Translations under genes and position numbers: made by a program
Part shown: in pieces, positions 56,834 to 64,000 of the stretch
Position numbering within the stretch: the first letter of the stretch is position 1
Layout: every line of letters starts with the position of its first letter
The notes under the pieces: model-generated
The model's input: the letters and a program-made list of their open reading frames with translations, nothing else
Database searches by the model: none
What the model was told of the DNA's origin: nothing
Origin: Pseudomonas sp. TCU-HL1
Lineage (GTDB): Bacteria; Pseudomonadota; Gammaproteobacteria; Pseudomonadales; Pseudomonadaceae
DNA length: 64,000 bases
Direction of reading: 5' to 3'
NCBI RefSeq assembly: GCF_001708505.1
Contig: NZ_CP015992.1
Coordinates: 1,922,001-1,986,000 of the forward strand

Positions 56834-56931
56834 CTTGTAGGAGCGAATTTATTCGCGAAGGGCGACGAAGTCGCCCCGGGGAAGTCCGGCCAGTCCAGCT
56901 GCCTGTTTCGCGAATGAATTCGCTCCCACAA
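56834..56931. repeat. Complete gaattcattcgc element
   Basis: Left arm CTTGTAGGAGCGAATT (15 of 16 bases of the IS target) at 56834-56849; inner GGGCGACGAAGTCGCCC stem; right arm GCGAATGAATTCGCTCCCAC. Confidence 0.88.
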
Positions 56932-56934
56932 CAG

Positions 56935-56963
56935 AGCTCCAGCCTTCGGCCGGAGCTTTTTTT
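56935..56963 (+). terminator. Rho-independent terminator of the LysR gene
   Basis: AGCTCCAGCC-TTC-GGCCGGAGCT, one mismatch, then seven T. It separates the regulator from aceK. Confidence 0.9.
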
Positions 56964-57018
56964 CGCCCCCGCCTCTGGCTAAGCTCGCCTTTCCCGTTCC
57001 CGCAGCCGAGACATCCCC

Positions 57019-58755
57019 ATGGCGCAGCAATGGCCGGCCGAAGGCATCGCCCGACTGATCCTCGAAGGCTTCGATGATTACCGTGAACATTTCCGCCAGA
57101 TCACCGATGGCGCCCGCGCCCGTTTCGAACAGGCGCAGTGGCCGGCGACCCAGCAGGCCGCCGCCGAGCGGATCGCCCTCTACGAGGTGAAGGTCAGCGA
57201 AACCAGTGAGCGGCTGCGCGCGGCCTATGCAACGGATGAACTGCTGGATGTGCAACTCTGGCCGCTGGTGAAAAGCGCCTATATCGGCCTGATCGACCTG
57301 CGCCTGGACGATGAGCTTTCCGAGACCTGGTACAACTCGGTGTTCTGCAGCCTGTTCAGCCATGACCTGATCAGCGACGGCTGCATGTTCATCCACACCA
57401 CCCGACCCTCGCTGCGTGCCCATGAGCGAGCGCCACAGACCCGCAGCTACCGCCCCGAAGGCCGGCTGCATGCCGCGCTCTCGGCGATACTCGATGACTT
57501 TCGATTCGACGTGCCCTACGACGATCGTGCGGGTGACCTGGAACGCCTCGAAGTGCAACTGCGCGAGAACCTGCCGGACTGGGTGTGCAAGGACCCGGAG
57601 CTGTGCATCGAGCTGTTCGCCTCGCCGCTCTACCGCAACAAGGGCGCCTACCTGGTGGGGCGCATCAACACCCGCGATGAGCAGTGGCCGCTGGTGATTC
57701 CGCTGCTGCACCGCGAGGACAAGGGCATCCAGGCCGATGCCCTGATCACCGACGAGGCGGAAGTCTCGATCATCTTCTCCTTCACCCGGTCCTACTTCAT
57801 GGTGGACGTGGCGGTGCCGGCCGAGTTCGTCGGCTTCCTCAAGCGCATCATGCCGGGCAAGCACATCGCCGAGCTGTACACCTCCATCGGCTTCTACAAG
57901 CACGGCAAATCGGAGTTCTACCGCGCGCTGATCAACCACCTGGCCAACACCGACGACCGCTTCATCATGGCGCCCGGGGTGCGCGGGATGGTGATGAGCG
58001 TGTTTACGCTGCCGGGCTTCAATACCGTGTTCAAGGTGATCAAGGACCGCTTTGCCCACGCCAAGACGGTCGACCGTAATACCGTGATCGAGAAGTACCG
58101 GCTGGTGAAGAACGTCGACCGGGTAGGGCGCATGGCCGACACCCAGGAATTCGCCGATTTCCGCTTCCCGAAATCCAAGTTCGACCCGGACTGCCTGGCC
58201 GAGTTGCTGGAGGTGGCAGCTTCGACCATTGCACTGGAGGGCGACGTGGTGCTCATCCGCCACTGCTGGACCGAGCGCCGCATGACCCCGCTGAATATCT
58301 ACCTGGAGAGCGCCAGCGATGCACAGGTACACGAGGCGCTCTACGACTACGGCCTGGCCATCAAGCAGCTGGCGGCGGCGAACATCTTCCCCGGCGATAT
58401 GCTGCTGAAGAACTTCGGCGTCACCCGCCACGGTCGTGTGGTGTTCTACGACTATGACGAGATCTGCTACCTCACCGAGGTGAACTTCCGCGTCATCCCG
58501 CCGCCGCGTTATCCGGAAGACGAAATGTCTGCCGAGCCCTGGTACTCGGTGGCGCCCAACGACGTGTTCCCGGAAGAATTCCCGCGCTTCCTCTTCGCCG
58601 ATATGGGCCAGCGTCGCCTGTTCAACAAACTGCATGGCGACCTCTACGACGCCGATTACTGGAAATCCCTGCAGGGCGCCATCCGCTCCGGCAAGGTGAT
58701 CGACGTCTTCCCCTACCGGCGCCAGGAACGGGAACTCACCGAGGCCATCCAGTAA
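57019..58755 (+). CDS. aceK: Isocitrate dehydrogenase kinase/phosphatase
   Basis: 578 residues, same length as E. coli AceK. Switches isocitrate dehydrogenase between active and phosphorylated forms, so directing carbon to the glyoxylate shunt. Kinase-like blocks are visible: the catalytic [29 protein letters not shown] and the ATP-site [13 protein letters not shown] region. ATG at 57019. The AraC gene starts 5 bases after its stop. Confidence 0.97.
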   Translation: MAQQWPAEGIARLILEGFDDYREHFRQITDGARARFEQAQWPATQQAAAERIALYEVKVSETSERLRAAYATDELLDVQLWPLVKSAYIGLIDLRLDDELSETWYNSVFCSLFSHDLISDGCMFIHTTRPSLRAHERAPQTRSYRPEGRLHAALSAILDDFRFDVPYDDRAGDLERLEVQLRENLPDWVCKDPELCIELFASPLYRNKGAYLVGRINTRDEQWPLVIPLLHREDKGIQADALITDEAEVSIIFSFTRSYFMVDVAVPAEFVGFLKRIMPGKHIAELYTSIGFYKHGKSEFYRALINHLANTDDRFIMAPGVRGMVMSVFTLPGFNTVFKVIKDRFAHAKTVDRNTVIEKYRLVKNVDRVGRMADTQEFADFRFPKSKFDPDCLAELLEVAASTIALEGDVVLIRHCWTERRMTPLNIYLESASDAQVHEALYDYGLAIKQLAAANIFPGDMLLKNFGVTRHGRVVFYDYDEICYLTEVNFRVIPPPRYPEDEMSAEPWYSVAPNDVFPEEFPRFLFADMGQRRLFNKLHGDLYDADYWKSLQGAIRSGKVIDVFPYRRQERELTEAIQ

Positions 58756-58760
58756 GGGCC

Positions 58761-59780
58761 ATGGTCGAGCACATTTTCTCCCGCGCGACCTGGCTCAACT
58801 CCCTGCACATGTCGGCGCTGACCGTGGCGCTGTTGCGGGAGGAGGGCATCGATGCCTGCGACGTGCTGGCCGGCAGCGGAATCAGCGAGCAGGACCTCGT
58901 CGAACTGCAGAAGCTGGTCAACCCCGAGCAGGAGCAACAGGTCTACGCCAATGCTGTGCGCCTGGCACCGCGTGCGGTCCTGGGTTTGGCTCTCGGTTTG
59001 CGCACACGCATTTCCGCCTACGGCCTGCTGGGCTACGCGATGCTCTCCGCGCCGACTTTCGGTGAAGCGCTGCGTGTCGGCCTCAGCTACCCGGTGTTGC
59101 TGGGGACTTATTTCCGCCTGGCCCTGGAGCAGGATGGCGACACCGTCTGGCTGACGGCCACCGGCTACAGCGAGGACGAATCGCTGCGCGCCTTCAACAC
59201 CGAGCTGTGCCTGGGCTCGCTCAAGGTCACCTTCGCCGATCTGCTCGGCCAGGCGCTGCCGCTGCGTGCGGTGCATCTGGACTACCCGGCCAGCGCCGGC
59301 ATGGCACGGCCCTACGCGCGGGGTTTCGGCTGCCCGGTGAGCTTCGGCGCGCCCCACAGTGCCATGGGTTTCGACGCCGCCTGGCTGGCGCGGCGTTTGC
59401 CGTTGGCCGACCCGGTGACCCACAAGGAAATGCTCGAACAGTGCCGTCGACAGAATGTCGAGTTCGCCGCCCGCCGCGCCTGGCTGGAACGGGTACGCGG
59501 CCTGCTCGCGGCGCGTCTGCAAGACCCGCCGGGGCTGGAAGAACTGGCCCGGCAGATGAACTGTTCCTCCCGCAGCCTGCGCCGACATCTGGCCCAGCAG
59601 CAGACCAGCTACCAGCAGTTGCTGGACGAACTGCGCTTCACCCGCGCCAAGGAAATGCTCCAGAAAGGCGACATCCCCATCTACCGCATCGCCGAAGAAC
59701 TCGGCTTCAGCGAAACCGCCAGCCTGCGCCACGCCTTCCAGCGCTGGAGCGGCCAGCCGCCGAGTCATTTCCGGGGGTAG
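58761..59780 (+). CDS. AraC-family regulator with Arabinose_bd-like domain
   Basis: 339 residues. Same architecture as the regulator at 1377: a ligand domain and a C-terminal AraC helix-turn-helix (SRSLRRHLAQQQTSYQQLLDELRFTRAKEMLQKGDIPIYRIAEELGFSETASLRHAFQRWSG). Five bases behind aceK and probably read with it. The ligand is unknown; OruR-type regulators of amino-acid use share the layout. Confidence 0.9.
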   Translation: MVEHIFSRATWLNSLHMSALTVALLREEGIDACDVLAGSGISEQDLVELQKLVNPEQEQQVYANAVRLAPRAVLGLALGLRTRISAYGLLGYAMLSAPTFGEALRVGLSYPVLLGTYFRLALEQDGDTVWLTATGYSEDESLRAFNTELCLGSLKVTFADLLGQALPLRAVHLDYPASAGMARPYARGFGCPVSFGAPHSAMGFDAAWLARRLPLADPVTHKEMLEQCRRQNVEFAARRAWLERVRGLLAARLQDPPGLEELARQMNCSSRSLRRHLAQQQTSYQQLLDELRFTRAKEMLQKGDIPIYRIAEELGFSETASLRHAFQRWSGQPPSHFRG

Positions 59781-59801
59781 TGGAGGGGAGCAGGGAGAAC
59801 C

Positions 59802-59901
59802 TGTGGGGGCGATTTCAATCGCAATGCGGACCGCAGGTCCGCCCTGCTTGGCCAAAGGGGACAGCTGCGCTGCCCTTGGCGAATGAATTCGCCCCTACAA
59901 G
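59802..59901. repeat. gaattcattcgc element with an exact vacant IS target
   Basis: Left arm CTGTGGGGGCGATTTCAATC (diverged), right arm GGCGAATGAATTCGCCCC then TACAAG. Read on the minus strand, 59886-59901 is exactly CTTGTAGGGGCGAATT, the sequence specified by the putative bridge RNA. The gap 59781-60116 otherwise has only short weak open frames (for example 33 codons at 59933-60034). Confidence 0.88.
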
Positions 59902-60116
59902 GATTCGCGTCCTTGTGCCGGTTCATTCGCAAATGAGAAGCCTAATAGCTGATATTCAATCCGAGGAAAAATCGGCGCCCTGGCTGATGACATTGCTTGT
60001 GCTCGTTGACGCTTTGATTCCGGGAATTTTCTGAATCAGTTACAGACGTGCCTCGGCCCGAGTCCCATCTGGCATGGTTCATCTCCTTTTTTGTGCAATG
60101 ACGAAAAGGAGGAGCC

Positions 60117-60404
60117 ATGAAACAGTTGGAAGGTTGGGCACCGCCCACAGGTATTTGGGGGCCTTGGGTGGTAATCGCCGAGCAGATGGGGGGGCCGCTC
60201 TCTTACAAGGTTGAGTTCGATACGTCGTCAGGATCCTCGACCTTTGACGCTGAGGTACGTTACTTCCAAGGGGCGACTGAATCGAGCGACATAGTGGTGG
60301 GGCCCGGTACCCACACCTTCACCAGCGGTATCTGTGCGTGCGTTTCCCGGATCAGGTTCAGAAGTCACAGCTTGGGCCAGGTCATTACGGTCACTGTTTA
60401 TTGA
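60117..60404 (+). CDS. Small beta-rich protein, possibly colicin-related
   Basis: 95 residues, start after an excellent AAAGGAGGAG. No signal peptide or membrane segment. Rich in Ser, Thr, Gly and aromatic residues, with alternating strands (YKVEFDTSSGSSTFDAEVRYF, GPGTHTFTSG, ICACVSRIRFRSH, VITVTVY). It recalls small Pseudomonas proteins that databases label colicin-Z C-terminal-domain-related; this is from memory and unverified. Codon choice is AT-richer than the neighbours. A lipoprotein gene follows six bases after the stop. Confidence 0.65.
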   Translation: MKQLEGWAPPTGIWGPWVVIAEQMGGPLSYKVEFDTSSGSSTFDAEVRYFQGATESSDIVVGPGTHTFTSGICACVSRIRFRSHSLGQVITVTVY

Positions 60405-60410
60405 GAGGAC

Positions 60411-60797
60411 ATGATGAAGTCGCTTTTCTTTCTGCCGCTATTCGTACTTGTTGCTTCGGGCTGCGTCTCTGCGACTTCTGAAGGTGTTCTGTTCAATATC
60501 GATGACAAGGATTACTTGCTAACCCGTGAATGCGTGGAGAATTCCATGGTCATGCGGGACCAGGGGCAGCGGTCCTATGTGCACGTGGCGCTGAATGATG
60601 TCTGCGCGAAGTCATTGGCCGACTTCCTGAACTCCCATCGTGGAGGATTGCTGTCGGTGTCCGTGAATGGCCGCGATTTGTCACGTTCACTGCCGATCAT
60701 GGGCGAGTTCCAGGCCAGTAGCTTGAGAATCGCAAGCCCGGATGAGGAGCTGGCTAATGAAGCTCAACGTGTCTTGTCCCTGCGGTCGAGCCGTTGA
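60411..60797 (+). CDS. Small lipoprotein of the AT-richer cassette
   Basis: 128 residues. Signal peptide MMKSLFFLPLFVLVASGC with lipobox VASGC (Cys18 approx.), then a soluble domain with two further cysteines (TRECVENS and NDVCAKSL) that could pair in the periplasm. No known family. Six bases behind the small beta-rich gene with its own GAGAGG site, so they form a unit; an immunity or surface role is conceivable. Confidence 0.75.
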   Translation: MMKSLFFLPLFVLVASGCVSATSEGVLFNIDDKDYLLTRECVENSMVMRDQGQRSYVHVALNDVCAKSLADFLNSHRGGLLSVSVNGRDLSRSLPIMGEFQASSLRIASPDEELANEAQRVLSLRSSR

Positions 60798-60808
60798 GCG
60801 GTGCTCAT

Positions 60809-60829
60809 CGCGAATGAATTCGCCCCCAC
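60809..60829. repeat. Single arm of the gaattcattcgc palindrome
   Basis: CGCGAATGAATTCGCCCCCA, right-arm orientation, 12 bases after the lipoprotein stop. Confidence 0.75.
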
Positions 60830-60856
60830 TAGGTTCTACGTTGTTGTGGGGGGGGC

Positions 60857-60945
60857 GTAGGTTGGTCAGAGCGCAGCGAAGCCCAACAGCGGAGTCATCG
60901 GCGGGCCAGGATGTTGGGCTTCGCGTAGCTCAGCCACAACCTACG
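60857..60945. repeat. gtaggttg palindrome
   Basis: Arms CGTAGGTTG and CAACCTACG with inner GCGAAGCCCAAC and GTTGGGCTTCGC stems. Same family as 50529-50614. This and the single arm fill most of the 300-base gap 60798-61097. Confidence 0.82.
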
Positions 60946-61097
60946 GGGCCAGCGAGATGCAGCGACATGGAAGGAGTTGCTGGCCATTGAAGTTGGCCAT
61001 ATCGATCCCCTATTGGCCGCCCGAACCTCTGCGCAAATACCCCCGATCCCCCACAGAATCCAACCACCAATAACAAGACCCGGATGAGGTGCCCTCC

Positions 61098-62138
61098 ATG
61101 CTGACCGTCTATAGCGACGATCACCGTCTCCACTTTGGCCAGTCGGAACTGGTCGATGGCAAGCTCCAGCCCTGCTTCGAAATGCCCAGCCGCGCGGATA
61201 CCGTGCTGGCGCGCGTTCGCCAGCAGAACCTCGGGGAGGTGATCGACCCGCGCGACTTCGGGCTGGAGCCGGTCCTGCGTGTGCATGACGCCGCTTATGT
61301 GGAGTTCCTCAAGGGCGCCTGGGATCGCTGGGCCGCCGAAGGCCACAGCTGCGACATGCTCCCCTCCACCTTCCCGGCGCGCCGCCTGCGCCGCGATGGC
61401 CCCATCCCCACCGCGCTGCATGGCCAGCTCGGTCACTACTGCTTCGACACCGAGGCGCCGATCACCGCCGGCACCTGGCAGGCCGTGTACAGTTCCGCCC
61501 AGGTGGCGCTGACTGCGCAGGACCATATCCGCCAGGGTGCCAACACCGCCTTCGCCCTCTGCCGTCCGCCGGGACACCACGCCGGCAGCGATTTCATGGG
61601 CGGCTACTGCTTCTTCAACAACGCTGCCATCGTCACCCAGGCCTTCCTCGACCAGGGCGCTAAACGAGTGGCGATCCTCGACGTTGACTACCACCACGGC
61701 AACGGAACCCAGGAACTGTTCTACGACCGCAGCGATGTGCTCTTCGCCTCCATCCATGGCGACCCGCTGGTGGAGTACCCCTACTACCTGGGTCATGCTG
61801 ACGAGCGTGGCGAAGGTGAGGGCACTGGCTTCAACTACAACTACCCGCTGCCCCACGGCACCGGTTGGGACGGCTGGTCCGCCGCGCTGGACGACGCATG
61901 CCGCAAGATTGCCGCCTACGCCCCGGATGCCCTGGTGATCTCCCTGGGCGTGGACACCTACAAGGACGACCCCATCTCCAAGTTCAAGCTGGACTCGCCC
62001 GACTACATCCGCATGGGCCAGCGCATCGCCGCCCTCGGCCTGCCGACCCTGTTCATCATGGAAGGTGGCTACGCGGTGGAGGCTATCGGCGTAAACGCGG
62101 TGAACGTCCTGCAGGGCTACGAAGGAGCTGCCCAATGA
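61098..62138 (+). CDS. aphA: Acetylpolyamine amidohydrolase, histone deacetylase family
   Basis: 346 residues. Zinc-dependent deacetylase fold: PPGHHAGSDFMGG (tandem His), VDYHHGNGTQE with zinc Asp/His, and the SLGVDTYKDDP block with the last zinc Asp; IMEGGYAV near the end. Close in length and sequence to the P. aeruginosa AphA/AphB enzymes, which deacetylate acetylated polyamines such as acetylputrescine. The start MLTVYSDDH at 61098 matches that family; the GTG at 61089 is less likely. Overlaps the next gene by four bases. Confidence 0.93.
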   Translation: MLTVYSDDHRLHFGQSELVDGKLQPCFEMPSRADTVLARVRQQNLGEVIDPRDFGLEPVLRVHDAAYVEFLKGAWDRWAAEGHSCDMLPSTFPARRLRRDGPIPTALHGQLGHYCFDTEAPITAGTWQAVYSSAQVALTAQDHIRQGANTAFALCRPPGHHAGSDFMGGYCFFNNAAIVTQAFLDQGAKRVAILDVDYHHGNGTQELFYDRSDVLFASIHGDPLVEYPYYLGHADERGEGEGTGFNYNYPLPHGTGWDGWSAALDDACRKIAAYAPDALVISLGVDTYKDDPISKFKLDSPDYIRMGQRIAALGLPTLFIMEGGYAVEAIGVNAVNVLQGYEGAAQ

Positions 62139-63220
62139 AGGCCCGCATTATTGTGGCGGGGGCCTTGCTGGGCGCCTCGCTGACGGCTGTCGCCACGCCT
62201 GAGGTGCGCATCTACAACTGGTTCGATTACATCGGCCCGGACACCCTGAAGAATTTCCAGGCCGACAGCGGCATCAAGCCCCAGTACGACGTCTACGACA
62301 GCAACGAAGTGCTGGAGGCCAAGCTGCTCTCCGGCCGTTCCGGCTACGACCTGGTGGTGCCCAGCGACAGCTTCCTGCCCAACTACATGAAGGCCGGTGT
62401 GTTCCAGCCGCTGGACAAGAGCAAGCTGCCGAACTGGAAGAACCTCAACCCGGCGCTGCTCAAGGTGCTGGCCGCCAAGGACCCGGGCAACCAGTACGTG
62501 ATGCCCTACATGTGGGGCACCAACGGCATCGCCTACAACGTCGAAAAGGTCAAGGCGGTGCTGGGCGAGAACGCGCCGGTGGACTCCTGGGAGCTGATCT
62601 TCAACCCGGACAACCTGGCCAAGCTCAAGCAGTGCGGCGTTGCATTCCTCGACTCGCCCACCGAAGTGATCCCGGAAGTGCTGCACTACCTGGGCCTTTC
62701 GCCCGACAGCCACAACCCGGACGACTACAAGAAGGCCGAGGAACTGCTGGCGAAATTGCGCCCCCATATCAGCTACTTCAGCTCGTCGAAGTTCGTAACC
62801 GACCTTGCCAACGGCGAAGTTTGCGTGGCCCTGGCCTGGTCCGGCGGCGCCATGCAGGCCGCTGCGCGGGCACGCGAGGCGGGCAACGGCGTGAAGGTGG
62901 AGTACCGCATTCCCAAGGAAGGCACCGCAGCCTGGTTCGATGTGCTGGCGATTCCGAAGGACGCGAAGAACGTCGAGCAGGCCCACGCCTTCCTCAACTA
63001 CCTGCTACGCCCGGAAGTGGTCGCGCCCATCTCTGACCACGTCGCCTACGCCAACCCCAACCAGGCGGCGGACCCGTTGATCTCCGCCGAACTGCGCGAC
63101 AACCCCAACGTCTACCCGCCGGCCGAGGTGCAGGCCAAGCTGTTCTCGGTGGAGATGCTGCCGCCGAAGCTGGAACGCATCCGCACGCGGACCTGGACCA
63201 AGATCAAGACCGGGACCTAG
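62135..63220 (+). CDS. Polyamine-binding periplasmic protein
   Basis: 361 residues, paralogue of the protein at 50830, with a signal peptide cut near [50 protein letters not shown] and NGEVCVALAWSG give the same pocket layout. Its ATG overlaps the stop of aphA (ATGA), so import or sensing of (acetyl)polyamines is coupled to their deacetylation. No membrane transporter genes are next to it. Confidence 0.94.
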   Translation: MKARIIVAGALLGASLTAVATPEVRIYNWFDYIGPDTLKNFQADSGIKPQYDVYDSNEVLEAKLLSGRSGYDLVVPSDSFLPNYMKAGVFQPLDKSKLPNWKNLNPALLKVLAAKDPGNQYVMPYMWGTNGIAYNVEKVKAVLGENAPVDSWELIFNPDNLAKLKQCGVAFLDSPTEVIPEVLHYLGLSPDSHNPDDYKKAEELLAKLRPHISYFSSSKFVTDLANGEVCVALAWSGGAMQAAARAREAGNGVKVEYRIPKEGTAAWFDVLAIPKDAKNVEQAHAFLNYLLRPEVVAPISDHVAYANPNQAADPLISAELRDNPNVYPPAEVQAKLFSVEMLPPKLERIRTRTWTKIKTGT

Positions 63221-63231
63221 AGCCAGCACCT

Positions 63232-63295
63232 CGTAGGATGGTGTAGAGCGAAGCGAAACCCATCGATGGGTTTCGCGGGCTCTACCCATCCTACG
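63232..63295. repeat. cgtaggatg palindrome
   Basis: Nearly perfect 64-base palindrome: CGTAGGATGG ... CCATCCTACG with inner GCGAAACCCATCGATGGGTT. It begins 12 bases after the binding-protein stop and may serve as its transcript end. Confidence 0.88.
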
Positions 63296-63304
63296 TTGCT
63301 GTTT

Positions 63305-63338
63305 TGTGTGGAATTCATTCGCGAATGAATTCGCTCTC
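63305..63338. repeat. Minimal gaattcattcgc palindrome
   Basis: The two arms (GAATTCATTCGC and GCGAATGAATTC) are joined with no middle, giving a compact copy of the family. Confidence 0.85.
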
Positions 63339-63490
63339 TCAGGGTCCTGAGTATCAATCCCCCACCAGCAGCGGACCCAGCATGGGCGTTCTCCTGTGCT
63401 GGTCATCGGAATTTCATGCCGGGCCTGGATGTGTTCATTAGAAGAGAATAAAAATAGCTAGTCTGTTCTCTTTAATTGAATGGTTGCTCC

Positions 63491-64000
63491 ATGGAACTCA
63501 GCCAGCTCCGCATCTTCCAGGCCGTGGCCGAGGAAGGCTCCATCACCCGCGCGGCGACGCGCCTGCACCGGGTGCCGTCGAACCTGTCCACGCGCCTCAA
63601 GCAGCTGGAGGAGAGCCTGGGCGTCGAGTTGTTCCTTCGCGAGCGCCAGCGTCTGACGTTGTCACCCGCAGGCAAGGTGATGCTGGGCTACGCCGAGCGC
63701 ATGTTTGCCCTGCAGGCCGAAGCCGAGGCCGCGTTGCGGGGCGACGAGCCAGCGGGGGATTTCGTCATCGGCTCCATGTTCAGCACCGCGGCCATCCACC
63801 TGCCGCCCATCCTTGTGCGTTACCACCGCGCCTGGCCGGCGGTAAACCTGCAGGTACAGACCGCGCCCAGTGGCGAGCTGCTCGACGGCCTGCTCAGTGG
63901 ACGCCTGGATGCGGCGCTTGTCGATGGCCCGGTGGAGTTCGCCGAGCTGGATGGCTTGCCGATGTTCGAAGAGGAAATGGTGCTGATCACCGAGGCCGCC
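63491..64000 (+). CDS. LysR-family regulator, 3'-truncated by the window edge
   Basis: 170 codons to the window end. Start MELSQLRIFQAVAEEGSITRAATRLHRVPSNLSTRLKQLEESLGVELFLRERQR, a clear LysR winged helix, then the beginning of the effector domain (FVIGSMFSTAAIHLPPIL). The AT-rich 60 bases before it (AGAATAAAAATAGC) probably carry its promoter. It may regulate the polyamine genes; the target is inference. Confidence 0.9.
   Translation, partial: MELSQLRIFQAVAEEGSITRAATRLHRVPSNLSTRLKQLEESLGVELFLRERQRLTLSPAGKVMLGYAERMFALQAEAEAALRGDEPAGDFVIGSMFSTAAIHLPPILVRYHRAWPAVNLQVQTAPSGELLDGLLSGRLDAALVDGPVEFAELDGLPMFEEEMVLITEAA

Noticed and set aside
56767..58635. Long minus-strand frame opposite aceK
   Set aside because: aceK is certain by motif and length; the reverse frame also runs through a terminator and a repeat.
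59942..60148. Minus-strand short frames before the AT-richer cassette
   Set aside because: A good AAGGAG lies at about 60083, but the frame it serves stops after 11 codons and the longer frame has no ribosome site; too weak to call.

Overview
The window is GC-rich, densely coded chromosomal DNA from a gamma-proteobacterium, almost certainly a Pseudomonas. The evidence is the gene complement (DctA, the aerobic-type late cobalamin cluster with BluB, TtcA, RNase D, PtrB, AceK, acetylpolyamine amidohydrolase with its polyamine-binding protein) and, from memory, a gene order matching several blocks of the P. aeruginosa chromosome. Many intergenic gaps hold dispersed palindromes of the kind seen in the resinovorans/otitidis branch; that placement is inference. 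No tRNA, rRNA, CRISPR array or prophage was seen.

Layout. 1-1258: right-hand part of an IS110-family (IS1111-like) element, with a structured RNA region behind the transposase, inserted into one arm of a dispersed palindrome. 1377-13545: an AraC regulator, sigma-54-promoted dctA, an acyl-CoA dehydrogenase and AMACR-like racemase with a synthetase remnant between them, sprT, a Yip1 membrane protein, a DnaJ-related protein, ttcA, a Tag-like glycosylase, a sirtuin, two NlpC/P60 lipoproteins, an O-methyltransferase and an HNH protein. 13624-14245: a Phd/ParE-type toxin-antitoxin pair. 14524-24362: a cobalamin riboswitch followed by an overlapping B12 operon (btuB remnant, cobO, cobB, bluB, cobD, cobC, cobQ, cobP, cobT, ribazole phosphatase, cobS) covering corrin adenosylation, amidation, aminopropanol arm attachment and lower-ligand assembly. 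24481-46779: a DUF559 protein, a MarR/MFS unit, glutathione peroxidase, FadL, sulfurtransferase, metC with an Lrp regulator, a DapA paralogue, rnd-ycgL-hydroxyacid dehydrogenase, a metallopeptidase, DJ-1 protein, YajD, oligopeptidase B, a YafJ-type amidotransferase and a fatty-acid-hydroxylase-like protein. 46810-50532: a vWA / GFA / MoxR set divergent from cysK. 50830-64000: two polyamine-binding proteins, one coupled to aphA, an EamA exporter, a porin-like protein, an amidohydrolase with a divergent LysR gene, aceK with an AraC gene, a small AT-richer two-gene cassette, and a LysR gene cut by the window end.

The most notable signal is at the left edge. The non-coding tail of the insertion sequence can be folded by eye into a bridge-RNA-like structure. 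Its two target-loop strands (AATTCGCCC and CTTGTAG) together specify the 16-base sequence CTTGTAGGGGCGAATT, which is the arm of the dispersed palindrome into which the element has inserted. An exact unoccupied copy lies at 59886-59901 on the minus strand and near-matches lie in other palindromes. Other points for a second look are a btuB with most of its barrel deleted in frame, a cobB whose start codon and Shine-Dalgarno sequence lie in a repeat, and the AT-richer cassette at 60117-60797.
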